From the NCBI GenBank assembly GCA_964036045.1, contig OZ038381.1, forward strand, positions 160,212,283 to 160,276,282: 64,000 bases of DNA, in the 5' to 3' direction. Made by a program: the position numbers and the translations under genes. Of the stretch, positions 21,401 to 34,080 are shown piece after piece; the stretch's first letter is position 1; every line of letters begins with the position of its first letter. The notes beneath the pieces are model-generated. The model saw nothing but the letters and a program-made list of their open reading frames with translations. It searched no databases and was not told where the DNA came from. The DNA comes from Eutreptiella sp. 'Long Island Sound 2002' (taxonomy: Eukaryota > Euglenozoa > Euglenophyceae > Eutreptiales > Eutreptiaceae).

Positions 21401-24400
21401 GTTACACAGTTTTCCCAAAAAAGCCCGCAGGCACTCCATGTGTTCAACCATGGTTGGTGGCGGTTTGCGGTTGGCGGTTGGCGGCGATTGGCAGTTGGCA
21501 GTTGGCAACTGGCGGTTGGTGGCGGTTGGTGGTGGTTGGTGGCGGTTGGTGGTTGGTGATTGGTGGTTGGTGGTTGGTGGCGCTTGGTCGCCGCTGGCAG
21601 TTGGCGGCAGTTCGTGGCAGTTGGTGGTTGGTGGGAATTGGCGGTTAGCGGTTGCTGGTCCTTGGGGCGGTCCTTAAGGGCGGTCTTTAAGGAAAAAAAA
21701 TCTGGTTCCTTAAGGACCGCCCTGATAACAACAGCAAAACATCACCATGAGGTTCCACTAGGCAGGCACCCACAGCAGCAGACCTGGGGTTTGCGATATC
21801 ACGGACCAACATGAGGACCTTCTCATTGTACTTCTTTGCCCAGGCTGGGTCATATCTGGCTACAACCGCGGCGGTGTAGATAAAATACCTGCACCACGGA
21901 ATGCAGTGTGCAGTGCAGCAATCATTTCTCTGGGGCCCAACTGTGCATACCCACAAATCCAAAGCAAATGCTTCCAGTTGCTGCTGCTCCTTCATGCTCG
22001 CCACAGTCACGTGATGTGTGCTCTGCCTCGCCAGGTCCCTGATGGGGATGCCCCCATCAACACTGCCTCTGAGGGACTGCCCAGTGTAAGTCTGGGGTGG
22101 GGTGGGCTTGAGGACCTCATTACGGTCACTTGTATTTTGCCGTTTCACTTGGCCAATCCCATTGTCAGGTCTGTTGTTCTGTTCCTGAAAACCACTCGGA
22201 TTGCCGATGGAGGCATGGAAACGTTGCTGGGGCCTCACCAATGCATTATTCTTTCAAGCGATGGTCCGCCCTCCCCAAAACCCTGCCCCTAACCCCCTCT
22301 CGTCTTGGAGTCCCACTTGTAGTGGGTGGCCTGCCCCCTCTTCCTTCCACTGCGCTGGAAAGCTATACTGGCACAGAATCGAACGCCATGCGAGCATAAC
22401 AGTCGAGCGAGCACAAAGGAAACGGGGAAAAGGAATGCACGCCTCAGCCCCGCCCAGCCTCAGGGAGGATGACCCTGCCCCGTTGGTGTTCTTTGTAAGC
22501 CTGCAGTCATGTGTGCAAGGCTGCAACCAACTGACTGCTAACCAGGAGAGCCAAGTCTTCCATACGCCGTCTCTGCAGTACAAAGGGAATGGGGAGGGTC
22601 GACATCAGAAACATTTTGGGTGTCATGGAACATTTTGGCCTTGGGCCATCCTACCCCCAAAAACCGGGACTTGTGTACACAGGAGTACAGATGGCTGAGA
22701 CCCGAAAGGTTTGGGGAGAGGGCAGAGCAAATGGAATTCAAAGGGGTAGGCTTGTACCCTAAGACCCTTGCCCTCAGTCCCTCTGCACAGAGCGCCCTCC
22801 ATCGACCTGTAGATCACCAATCCAGACCCAAATCCGCATTTGAGGACACAAGCATTAACCCCCGGCAGCAGACTTGCCCCTGTTTGCCCCCCACCACACG
22901 TATCTCTACTTGTGTGCACTGGGCAGGGGAGGGTGCGACAGCTGTGAAAAGTGATCCCCCGCACGGCACACGTACCACTGTGATTGTGCAGTACGAGGCA
23001 GGGGTATGACAGCAACCACAGGTGATGCCCCCAGAGCACAGCCATCCCTCTTCGCGTGCGTGTCACAGGGATGTATTGCTGCTTGCTGCCACAAAACCCC
23101 GTCTCACCCGGACACAAAAAGGATGGTACGTTGACCCTGGAGGTCCAGCTCCCAAACTTGAGCCCTGTACCGTCCGTGAACCTGTTGTCCTCCGCTCGCA
23201 TGCGGTGGCAGATGTGCTGCAGTGTTATGCTTCTGTGGTACCACACTCCTCCCGCTGCTCCACTCAACATCCCAGCGACCTGGTTGAGGCGGGGGTTCTA
23301 CTCATGGCAACAAAGGCAGGGAGTTGATGCTGCAGCGCCCCCCCGAGAGTGTCCGGCACTCAAGGGCGGGATTCAATGTTGTTGCGGCGCCTGGTCTGGC
23401 ACTATCCGTGCGGGGACACGTACCCCACCCACCACCGGCCCAGAGGCTTGTCTGCTACCCTGCAGGTGGGGCGTCTGCTGCTGCCCCTGAAAGAGCCCCC
23501 ACCACTGGGGCAACAGTGCGCCCCCGCACGCTGGGAGAGCCCCGCTGACCACTGCCACCCGCAGTGGCGGGCTGTGAGATTGCATGAGATGGCCTTCTGC
23601 AGCACTTTGTGTGTCATCACCGCGAGCTGCACGCGCCCATACCCGTAGTGAAAGTGATGGTCGTTGTAGTATGCGTTGCCGAAGTCGAAATTGGGGTCTG
23701 CGAGTGTCGGGCACTCCAATTTGGTCTCGTCATTAGCACAGATCGGGTACCCGTGAGGCTCTGGCCATTCCTTCATGTCAATCCAGATGTATCTGCAGCC
23801 AGGGCATAGTGGCCGACGGAGGGTCGGAGCAGGGGACGGGGGGAATTGGGGTACGTGGCTGGTGAGGATCATATGGTCTCGGGAGTGAGGCTGTACACAG
23901 TGCAGGTTGGGGGTAGGCAATGGCGGGGACAGGTGCTGTCCACTGCACACGTTGGTGTGCGTGCTTTTTTGGGGGGTGGGGGTGTTGTGAAGTGGTGTGC
24001 CGGTGGTAAACGGGGCTAGGGACACAGGCTGCAGTGCACAAGGACAGGGCCACGGCTGGGCCTCACATGCCACTGGTGTCACCCACTTCCCCCAAGCTCA
24101 CATACAACCAGAGGCGGCTCCCATCCCAACAACTCCTCCGTCTGGTTGGCACTGAAAGATGGTGTTTGAACTGTTTTATCGCAAAAAATGCACGAAACCC
24201 CGGAAAACAGACCCCGCCCCCCTTTCTTCGGGACCCTCACCCCCTTACGCCGCGGGGGTCAGGATCCAGAAGCAAGCTGAACCCCCCCTCCCCCGGCCCT
24301 GGAGAACGGTTTCGATTGTGTGTACCCCGTGGGGAGGAAGCCGGTGCGAAATCTACCCGCCGCCCCCTGCATTGGTTGTCCCTGCCTAATAGGACGGGCT

Positions 24401-27400
24401 GTACCCTCTGTGTGTGCCCTGCCCCCCTCTTACCTCATGTGCTGCTGACTCACCATCGTCCGAATGTGTGGCAAATTCCGCACTGAACTGAAACGCCAAA
24501 CTTCCCACAACGAAATAGACCCATCGCGACGCCCCCCCCCCCCCCCTGCACGTGCTGTGGGGGAGCAACAAAAAGGAGGTGCACTGAGCACACGGCAGCA
24601 CTGCAGTGGAGGGCACTGAAAAGTGGAGCAGCAGAGGCCACAGCATGGGGCAGCACACCGACATCCGCAAGAGATCACGCCACCCCAAGTCGAGTCGTAG
24701 ATGAGCAAATTCTTCGTTGTGTGGTCCAGCCACCGCGAGAGACGGACCCGTGTCCTGCAGTAGCGAAGGGAGGTGCATCGATTGGAAAATTGTGACAGTT
24801 ACACAGGTGAGCACACAGAGACAGTCAAACTACACTGTGCAATTGTCCCACCAACCCACACCATGTGCTGCCCGCCCTCCTCGGCACAAAGGGGCCGAGC
24901 TCCCCATGGCTTGGGCAAAAAATTGACTGCAACCCAGAAAAGGCCCCTCTTGTGGGGGGGATACAGGACTTCCGTCGGGTACCCGTTAGCTATTCTCTGG
25001 AGGCGTCGAAATGGGGCTGCGATGAGCAGACAAATTTGCAAACTTCGCAATGCCCTGCGGGCCGCATATGAAGGAAGGCAGACTTTCAATTAGTGGGCAT
25101 CCCGTCAGCACGGGATACACGAAAAAAAAGCTTTGGGATACACGGGATACACTGGTTTTTTTTGGGGGGGGGGGGACAGTGGGATCTATGGGTAACGGTG
25201 TATTGCTGTCCAAGGAAAATGCGGGGCAATGGGGGAAAAGGATGGCAGAAGGGGTATGTTTAACGTTTGGCGGAGGGATGCGGTGGCTTAAGGCAGTGAG
25301 CATGTGGTTAAAAAAAACAGACCCTGCACTCCTGGATCGCAGCAAAATCAAAAAGAATGGCAACAGCTGTGCGGAAAATGGGTGGTGCATTGGGATACAC
25401 GGGGAGGGGGGGGGCACGGGGATACATGGGGAAAAGTTTTGGGACACACAGGATATGCATGAAACAAAAATTGGGATGCACACTGACTGAAAGTCCGACG
25501 AAAGGGGGAAGGGAGAAAGGCAATGACTGAGGGAGGGGCTGAAATGCATTGGACCGGGAGATGGTGCTGAGTTTCAGGAGGAGGGACTGTTGGTTGCAGG
25601 AGGAGAGCTGCCTCCCTGGCGTAAATGCGGTCGCCACAACGCTGAGGAGCCCCCAAAGCGGGGCAGCGGGGGGGGGTATGATGACGCGTAGGAGAAGGCA
25701 GCAGGGGTATTGGGAGGGCACACGGGCAGGTACGGGGGCAGCGGGAGTGTACCGGGGGCAGGCAGGGGAAGGGCACATGGGGCATGGGGCACAGCGGGGG
25801 GGGGGGGGGGTGTGGACCTGTTAAGAAGAATGTCACGAATATCTGGTTCGTCGAGCTGATCTGCGATCAGTGTCAGGCGACCCAACTTGGCCAACATTTT
25901 GCCGGCGTTATAAGGGTCGATCATGCCGTCCTTCATATCGTACCGCATGTCGTAGTGCATATCGGACAATTCCCCATTGCCCTAAGATGCGCAGAAGCAG
26001 AACGCTGAAGCAGTGACATGGCTGTGTGACAACATGTCCGAGCCTGGGCCTGCGGACCATTCATGCCCTGCATGGGCCATTCTTAGATGACCCAGACACC
26101 CGAGTTCCATAAGCCTGACCACTTGTGATTCGGCATTGTGCCACGAAGCTTTTACCATGTTTACGTGTGAATGGTGTCCGCAGGTGCCCCTCCACAAAGC
26201 CCCGGAGGAGGGAGTCTGCAACTCAAGGCAGTGGTCTCCGTAGCGTTTGTGAGTGCGTGAGTTGAGGGAGTGTATACATCGCCGTCCGATGTACACCTGC
26301 CATGTTTGAACCAGATGGCAATGGATGTGAGACTCAGGGACCAAACAGTGCACCATACTGTCCGCAAGGCATTGCCTGCCCCACCCCTCTTCAAACAACT
26401 TTGCATCCCAACCCCTGCCTGGGCCATGGTGTTTCCGGGCTGGCAAGGTAGGGGAAATGTCAGCACTGAGTTCTGTTGCAAGTGGATGGGGCAGAGATGG
26501 GGCTGTAGGGAGAACAGAAGGGGGGGACATGCATTAGTGGACACATAACATACATATATACATAAATGGAGGCACGAAGGCGGAGGGTATCCAATGACGA
26601 GGAATTCACACAATTTGCGGTCTTCTTTGCGACCACAATCTGCCCACGGATGGATGGCCACGGCCAATTTTGACGTCAATTTGACGTGAATTATAAAAAA
26701 AGAAAGCAGGTTTTCTGTGATTTCCCGCCCATTCCTCACACACAACATTCTCATCGTTCAGTGGCAAAGCTGCTCTTGCAGTCGTCCAGACCCCGTGCTG
26801 GTCTGCGCGGACCCCCCAATGCTCTCTGGTCTGGATCCGCCCAGACACCCCCTTTCATCTGCCGGCATACACCCCTTCCCGGGCCGCCATGGGACGGCAT
26901 GGCGTGAACGCCTGGCACAGACCTTCAGGAACTTCAATATCGTCGGGATCTTGTCCTTGTCGGGTTCACCCACCCAATCAATGTCGTACTCGGGGTACAC
27001 CAGCTCCCACTTGTGGCCCGCAGTCTGTGGTTTGTACAGTGACGGAGGCAATCAGAGATCACTAGGCCAGCAGCGTGGGGCTGTGCAATCGTGCAGCCAC
27101 AGGGGCACTTGCGGGGCGGCAGCGGGCAGTGCACTTGAGCAGGAGTGGGGGGCTGTGAACTTGGGCAGCAGCCGGGGGCCGTGCATGCAGGTGGCCGCTG
27201 GGGGCTGTGGGCAGTCGTGTGCAGCAGCACAGGGCTGTGCACTTGGGCAGCAGAAATGGCGCAGCGCATGGGGACGACAGGAGGGGCTGTGCCGCTGGGA
27301 GCCGTGAGACTGGGCAGCAGCAGGGGGTTGCGCACTTGGGCACTTGCGCACTTGGTCATACATGTTGGCAACAGGCATTGGGATTGGGAGGTATATGGCC

Positions 27401-30400
27401 ATGGCATGTCCCGGATTTGAACTGGCGAGAGTTGGAGTGGACACGTTTGGGTGGTGTACTAAACTCGAACCCAAACAACTCAAGGGCACGACTGATCGTC
27501 GTGGAAAACATTTGGCGCCACGCCTGACACGCCCACTGAAAACAATTGGACGGGCCTTTCCGCTGCAAAGTTTCCCCATTCCAGAAAACACGGCGGAACA
27601 GGGCCTTTGGGGCCATTGCTGTGGAGTTGGGGATTGGCTTGGGCGACTGGCTATACCCGATTCGACTGCTGCACTCACCGCCGGAGCATGCAATGCAGGC
27701 CTGCAACCGAAACAGCGGGGCACGTCGGAGCGTTGCCGCCGCATCCCGCCTCAAGCCATGGATTCGACCTCATAAATCCCGGTTGTGTGTTGAAAATTCG
27801 CGATTTTGGAGTCAGGTCTGAGTTGTCGTGCCGCACAGTGCAGACTCTCTCCCCCGGCCGTTGCGCAGGATGACACCATCCTGACAGGGTCCCCCAATTT
27901 CTATCCCGAGGATGGGGGGAGGCAGCGGTCGCAACAACTCAGAGCCGTGGGACGCTACGTGCCCCCAGTGCTCGCCACCCACCCGCTGGAGTACAGGACC
28001 TGGGCTTGGCTGGCCCTGGGGCGAGGTGCGTGGAGCCCCCACAGTGTGGGCGGCGCGGGGGTACTGGCGGACCAGGACCACAAGGCTGGGCTGCCACGCC
28101 TCCCTGTAATCAACCAAGGCCCTCCTGCTGAGGGGGGGGGGGGGGTCACGATGCAAGAGGCAGGTTCTGGTCTGTGGCGTGGGGTTTGGCAGTGGTGTGG
28201 CGTGGGGCTTATGGCAGAAGCATCACAAACACTGCTCTGCCTAAATAGTGGGGGCCGACTGGCCTGCTTTGGGTGAGTATGTGCCCTTCCCTGAGGAGAC
28301 AAAGGGGTACTTGTATTGTGGGGGCTCTAAAGGGGCGGAGGAAGTCCAGCGCACACGCACGACAACCCCTTCACCAACTGACCATTGACCGTAAGATGGC
28401 GATGTGCCAGGGCCGCTCTGTCAATGCACCAGTTCCCACATCGCCACTCACCCCTTCACCGCCCCTCAGCCATTGCGAACTGGAAACGGGGCCTGAGCTC
28501 TCGGTCTGGGCAAAGGCGCACTTCCTGCCGTACCACTGCAATCCATTTGCCTGAGAACAAGGGATAAACCTGGACCGCTAGCCCCAGCCCCCGCAGATTT
28601 CGGTGGCCGCCCGCCTGAACGACTTTGTAGTCCCCGTTGCACGGCGTGACCGCCAAATGATGCGGCAGCGCAATCATTGTCAAATACCCGTCCGGAAGCG
28701 AGTCCCAACATCGCACGTCTTTGTAGTGGTACGTGGTGCGCGTCCCTTGGGGAACCTGCAAAGTGGTCACATGGTGGAGTGGGGGGGGGGTGGGGGGGGG
28801 GGGGGGGGCAGGCACACACGAGGGAAGGGAGGATGCAACGATGTGTCCAAGGCCTGACGCACCTCCAGCAACTGCCGAGTGGCCCAATGGCCGAGTGTTG
28901 CGGCAGAGCACTGTGACCGTGTATCTGCAGGTCCTCAGGCTTCTCCCCTGCATTGTCCCGTTGGTTGAAGTGGCAACAATTAGGCCCTTGACGCATGGCG
29001 CCGTTTCATCTCAGACCACGCCTCGTTGTCACGGCACCTCCTGATACAGGGCGCTTCAAAGCGGTTTAGAATATTGCTGCCGCACTGGTCCGCACTTTGC
29101 GTGCAGGTGGTGCACCGGCTGGAGGGACTTACTTTTGCACATGAGGCCAAAACGATCTGCGTGTGCCACCCAGCGGTCGTCCACTTACCGCCGCAGGGAA
29201 GCTTCCACACAAACATTTCCTCTCCCCCCCGTCTCCCATGCACGTCTAATCTTCTACAGCCGAACAGGGGGGCAACGTGCGGGATGCGAGAGCGTCGCCC
29301 TGCAGGCAGCGGCTCCCAGACACGCACACCTTATCGATTGTGATGACCGAGCCTTCAGTGCAGACGTTACTTCCGTCGTCGATGGCCTGAGCAAACTCGT
29401 CAATGTAGGGGTCCGCCTCGGAGTTGGGGACGTTGGTGGCGGGGCAATGGGGCGAGACATTGTCTTTTCCGGTTGTGCAATTGTTGAGGAGGGCCAGCCG
29501 CACGTATCCTGAAAAGCCCTGCAAAAGGATGGTACATGGGCCGCGGGGTGATGGCACAGTGTCAGGCATCGCCAGCACACTCCAACACCCGACAGTGGCG
29601 TACCCATCCCCCCCTACACACACTCTCATGCACTTTCATCACGCACATGATATGCGCGTCAAACAGGCACATCAGACACAGAGACTTTGCATGTACACGC
29701 ACACGCATGCGCATACCGCTTTGAATCGCATGATAAAGGTAGACGGGCTGGCGAAGATGGTCACCTGCAATCAAAAACATGACAGAGATGACCCGACACG
29801 AAGGGCCAGCAACCACAAAGCACGATCACCAAAGGGGGCTTAGATAGATGCACCCCAAGATGTCATGGCCGTTTCAAGGAGGCTTGGATGCCCCCCCCCC
29901 CCCCCCCCCACACAGAAAACACCCACAGCACTTTAATTGCCTGAGCCTAAGCAGCATGGAGGACTCAAGGTGCATTGTTCTCCACCATTTTGCTATTGCT
30001 CAAAAAGATCCAATGGCCGCAGGGTCACCAAAATGCCTTTGGCACGCTCAGTACACCCCTGGGCCCTCAGATTCAAAGGCTTCACTTGTCCAATTGAGAG
30101 CGACACCCCATGTTTCCAGCATCCTCCTTTACTGTGTCAACACACAATGAGAGCAATAAACGCACCGCGCATTACACCGCGCGCCCGTTCTTCATTGCTT
30201 CTTTACGCACTTCTGACAGATTTTCAGGGTGGCAGGGACACGGTGGCCTCCTTGGTTGGCATACAACCACGGAGGCCTCCACTCTATCTCCTCACCAATG
30301 TCATGGTGGTTGTACCTGCCCACAATCCCGTTGGATGGGGGGGACATGTTTCGCGGTTCGAACCTCAAGGGTTGCGCATTCCTGGAAGGTGCCCCACAGG

Positions 30401-33400
30401 GTGCTGCCTATGTTCATGTCCCAATGTTCATGTCACTCAGTTGCAAGGGGGGGGGGGGGTGGTAGAAAAAAATTCCTGGTACCGGCGTACAGCTTTTTTT
30501 TTTTTCGGGGAGTACCCCCGGAGGAGGGGAGGGCGGGGTTACGAAAAAAAATTCGCGCAAAATTTTTTTCCGGACCCCAAAACCTGAAATTTCCTCAACT
30601 CTACCCACGTCTTTGGGTTTGGAAGGTGCAAAGAGGATAATTTTTAAGGTAACCATTGATCTTTCAGCCGATATGGGTGGTATTTGTGTTTTAGGGCACA
30701 AAGACCCCCGGTCTGTTCCGGCTGCAGTGCAGCGCCCACCCTGGCCTTGATCCCTAATCGGCAGGCCCAAAAGTGGGGGGGAATGCTACATAACCCTTGC
30801 ATTCTTGGGGGCCCCCAACAAAGGGGACAAAATCAAAGCTCAAAAAAGCAACAAAAACCAAAAATAAAAAATTTCCATTGTCTCCCACATCCTGCGTGTA
30901 AGCACGTAGATTGCCTGCCCCGGGAACTGAACCAGAGACCTGTCCGGCAGAGACCTGTCCGGCAGTGGCACTGTTTACCCGCTAGGGTACAGGCCATCTC
31001 TGACAGAAGTCTGCACAGCGATGGTATTGATATTTGGTCCGATATGGTTTTCATCCATTATTGAGTTTTCCTGAAAAAAATGAGTATTTTGAGTATAGAC
31101 ACATGGGGTGAAAACCCATTTTTTCACCCTCTGCAAGATGAAGCAAATTTTCCTTATGGCGCACAATGTAGCAAAGTGAAGGTTACATGCAAATCCTCCG
31201 TGCGAAAAAAATTCCTAAAGCGGGTGCTAGTTTTTTTTGGGGGGTATCCCCGGAGGGGGGGGGGGGGTACGAAAAAAAAATTCGCGCGAAATTTTTTCTG
31301 CCCCCCTCTCAGTTGGAGTCCTCCTCCTCATTCTCTGCATCATCCTCCTCAGCAGAAGTGAGGGACGAGCCCGAAGCTCACAACTCCACACCCATCATCG
31401 TCAGGGGCGACGGTCTCTAGATGTGCCTTCCCTTGCCAAAGGAGGTGGGTGATAGCAAATTGTCAATCATGCTGCCTTCCCACAAGCTCAACTGATGCTT
31501 GTGGGAGACTTGTGTTTGCAGCCCGCAGTGACTAAATGAAAAAATAGTGCATTCATAAAATAGTGCGCGCAAAACCGTGCACACCGCACATAGCACCGCG
31601 TGTTCATCTCTCTCAATGCCCTCCTCCTGCCCATCCCAACTTCTCCCAGCCCCATCTGCATTCCCAGCCCCAATCCCAGTCCACACAGGCCTAGCCCCGA
31701 ATACCAGGCCTCGGTCCCAGCCCCAGCCCCAGCCCCAGCCCAGCCCCACTCCCTCATCTTGGACTGGTACTCATCACTGTTGCGTGTGTGCAACACATCA
31801 GGTGATACGTCATCCCCCTCCCACAAGAGTAATCTACATGGTCAATGGAGTCCCATTATACTTTACAAGTGGTGGCGAGTACTGCTGTGTGGGCGGATGA
31901 CATGACAGTGAGCAGCACTCAGCGATCAAATGGGAGCACGCAACAACACATTGCTGACGACCATAGCATCTCAACATCAACAGTCGACGTGCGCAACTGG
32001 CCTTTCTTGGTGAGTGCAGATACTCCACCGAGTGCATTGTGTAGGGCCCCCAGCAGGACCATGCATTGACAGGGTTCTATCTCGCTATCTCTTTCTCCCT
32101 CTCTCTCTCCCCACCCCCTTCCCTCCCCCTCTGTGTGCCGCGATTCCAGTAAGGGGGGATCCGTAGCCGTCCAGAAAGGCCATCAAAATGACTGAGAGTG
32201 CTTCGGGTCACGCCATGACTCGTGATAAATGCACTGCCATCCCATCCCAGTCCCAGCCCCCGTCTCCAGGCCCGGTGCAGGCCCAGCCCTGGTCCAGTCC
32301 CAGCCAAGTTTTACTGCCGATGTCGGCGCACCCAGAAAGTGGATCACGTCCCCCACCCGAACCCATCCAATCCATTCCCATTCCGAATCCGAGCCCCTCC
32401 CCAGCCAGCCTGCATCACTCTTCAAATATCGTCTCTTCAGTAGAGACCATATTCAATGCCCAAGATCAAACGCAGCGGCCCTGCGTTGCCCCATGCCCCA
32501 GCACAGGACCACCCACACCACACCGTCGTCTTTGGTGGGATATACGCGGCCCAGTGCTCATCGCTGTCTCGCAGCACTGCACTGAACTTGTGGCCTGTGT
32601 ACTCAGCGCCGTCCGCCGGGGGGTCAGAGATCTCACTGTCGTCCAAGTAAAATGTGCGAATACCTGTGAAACAATCGAGTGAGGTCATGGAATGCATCAT
32701 GGTGGACATGTGAAGGCCAGACACAATCCTGCAACATGCTTAGGGCTTGGTGTCGGCAATCAGAAAGCAACGGCGGTCGTTAGAAGATAACTGACTGAAT
32801 TTTGGCGTCTTCAGTTCGTGTTTGCACATGGGTCTGGTGGAGGGTGGCGAAACGATGTGGGCTGGTGGTCAGCAGCTGAGTGGCTGCCGATTGGCTTTTG
32901 ACAGTTGATGAGGAACACGGTAAAGCATTGAAGACAGCTGGACCATACTTCTGCAGCAGAGCAACAGAAACATTTCGTGTCGAAACAAATTTGGTGCAGT
33001 ACTGATCGGGTAGTTATTAGAACATGGAGGCGCGTGCAGTGATGCGAGCCCAAGCATTGAGAATGAAGAAAGATGGATGCCTGGTTTGCTGCAATTACCC
33101 CATGCCTCGATGCCATCTCCACTAGTCTGCCCGAACTAGGGATTCAGGGAAGTGCTCTAGCTGCTGGTTTCCGTGGCAGCTCTGGTTCCAGCTCTGGCTC
33201 CCAAAGAGCCACCTGGTACTGCCCCCAATCGTGACACCCCATACATGTCACATACTGCCATGGATTCTGGTTGTGCAGCATCCATGATCCAATGCCCAGA
33301 AGCAGAGCACCATAAACAAAGAACCTTGCACAATGCACACGTTAAGCAAATGCACCTTGGGTTGTGCCAACAGCCGCAGCCGGAGCTTTATGGTATTTCA

Positions 33401-34037
33401 CAGTCACGAAGGGTGACCTGAAAGGAACGACAGCGGCGCGGTGGGATGAAGTCCGAAACATCCATTCATCCAACTTGAGGGTTTAGGGCTCAATTCGGCA
33501 GGACATGGGTGGTATGCAAGTCAAAAAGGTGACGATACCCTGAAAAGTATGTCTTTGATCATGTGCATGCGATGGACAATTCGGTGCAAGAAACTCAGGA
33601 TCAGTTTTGCAAAAAACGCTTTCGGGGCTCATATTTGACCCCCTTGTTGGTCTATTGTTGCCAGTTTCAGAGTGTTGATGGCACAGGGAGTTCCTACAAT
33701 CTGTTTTTGACTCTCCGTGTACTTTCTGCCCCAAAATGGGGGAGCTAGGCCTCAAGGAGGGTGGAGGGTCCAACACTCTCGCTCCCTGTGTTTAGAGGCT
33801 TTTGGAAAGCAATGCGTCAGAAAAAGATCAAAATGGCTCACAAACATCCATTTCTGCATCCCGAGGGGTCTTGCTTAGGTCACCATGGGAAAGCCACGTT
33901 TTTTTCCACCCAGCTGCTTTTGCTCCCAAAGTAGTCCACTTTCAGGGCTCTACGGGACCTTTGGCCAGGCCAAAAATGGGTCAACACATGATGAAATTCC
34001 TAGTATCCATATTGTCCTCCATGGGGAGCTGCGCGAG

Positions 34038-34080
<43 letters not shown>

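Noticed and set aside
33490-33534. Candidate GH81 exon 5 reading GIVTFLTCIPP
   Set aside because: Its phase cannot join exon 4 and exon 6, whereas 33356-33417 (SPFVTVKY) fits both phases and the family motif.
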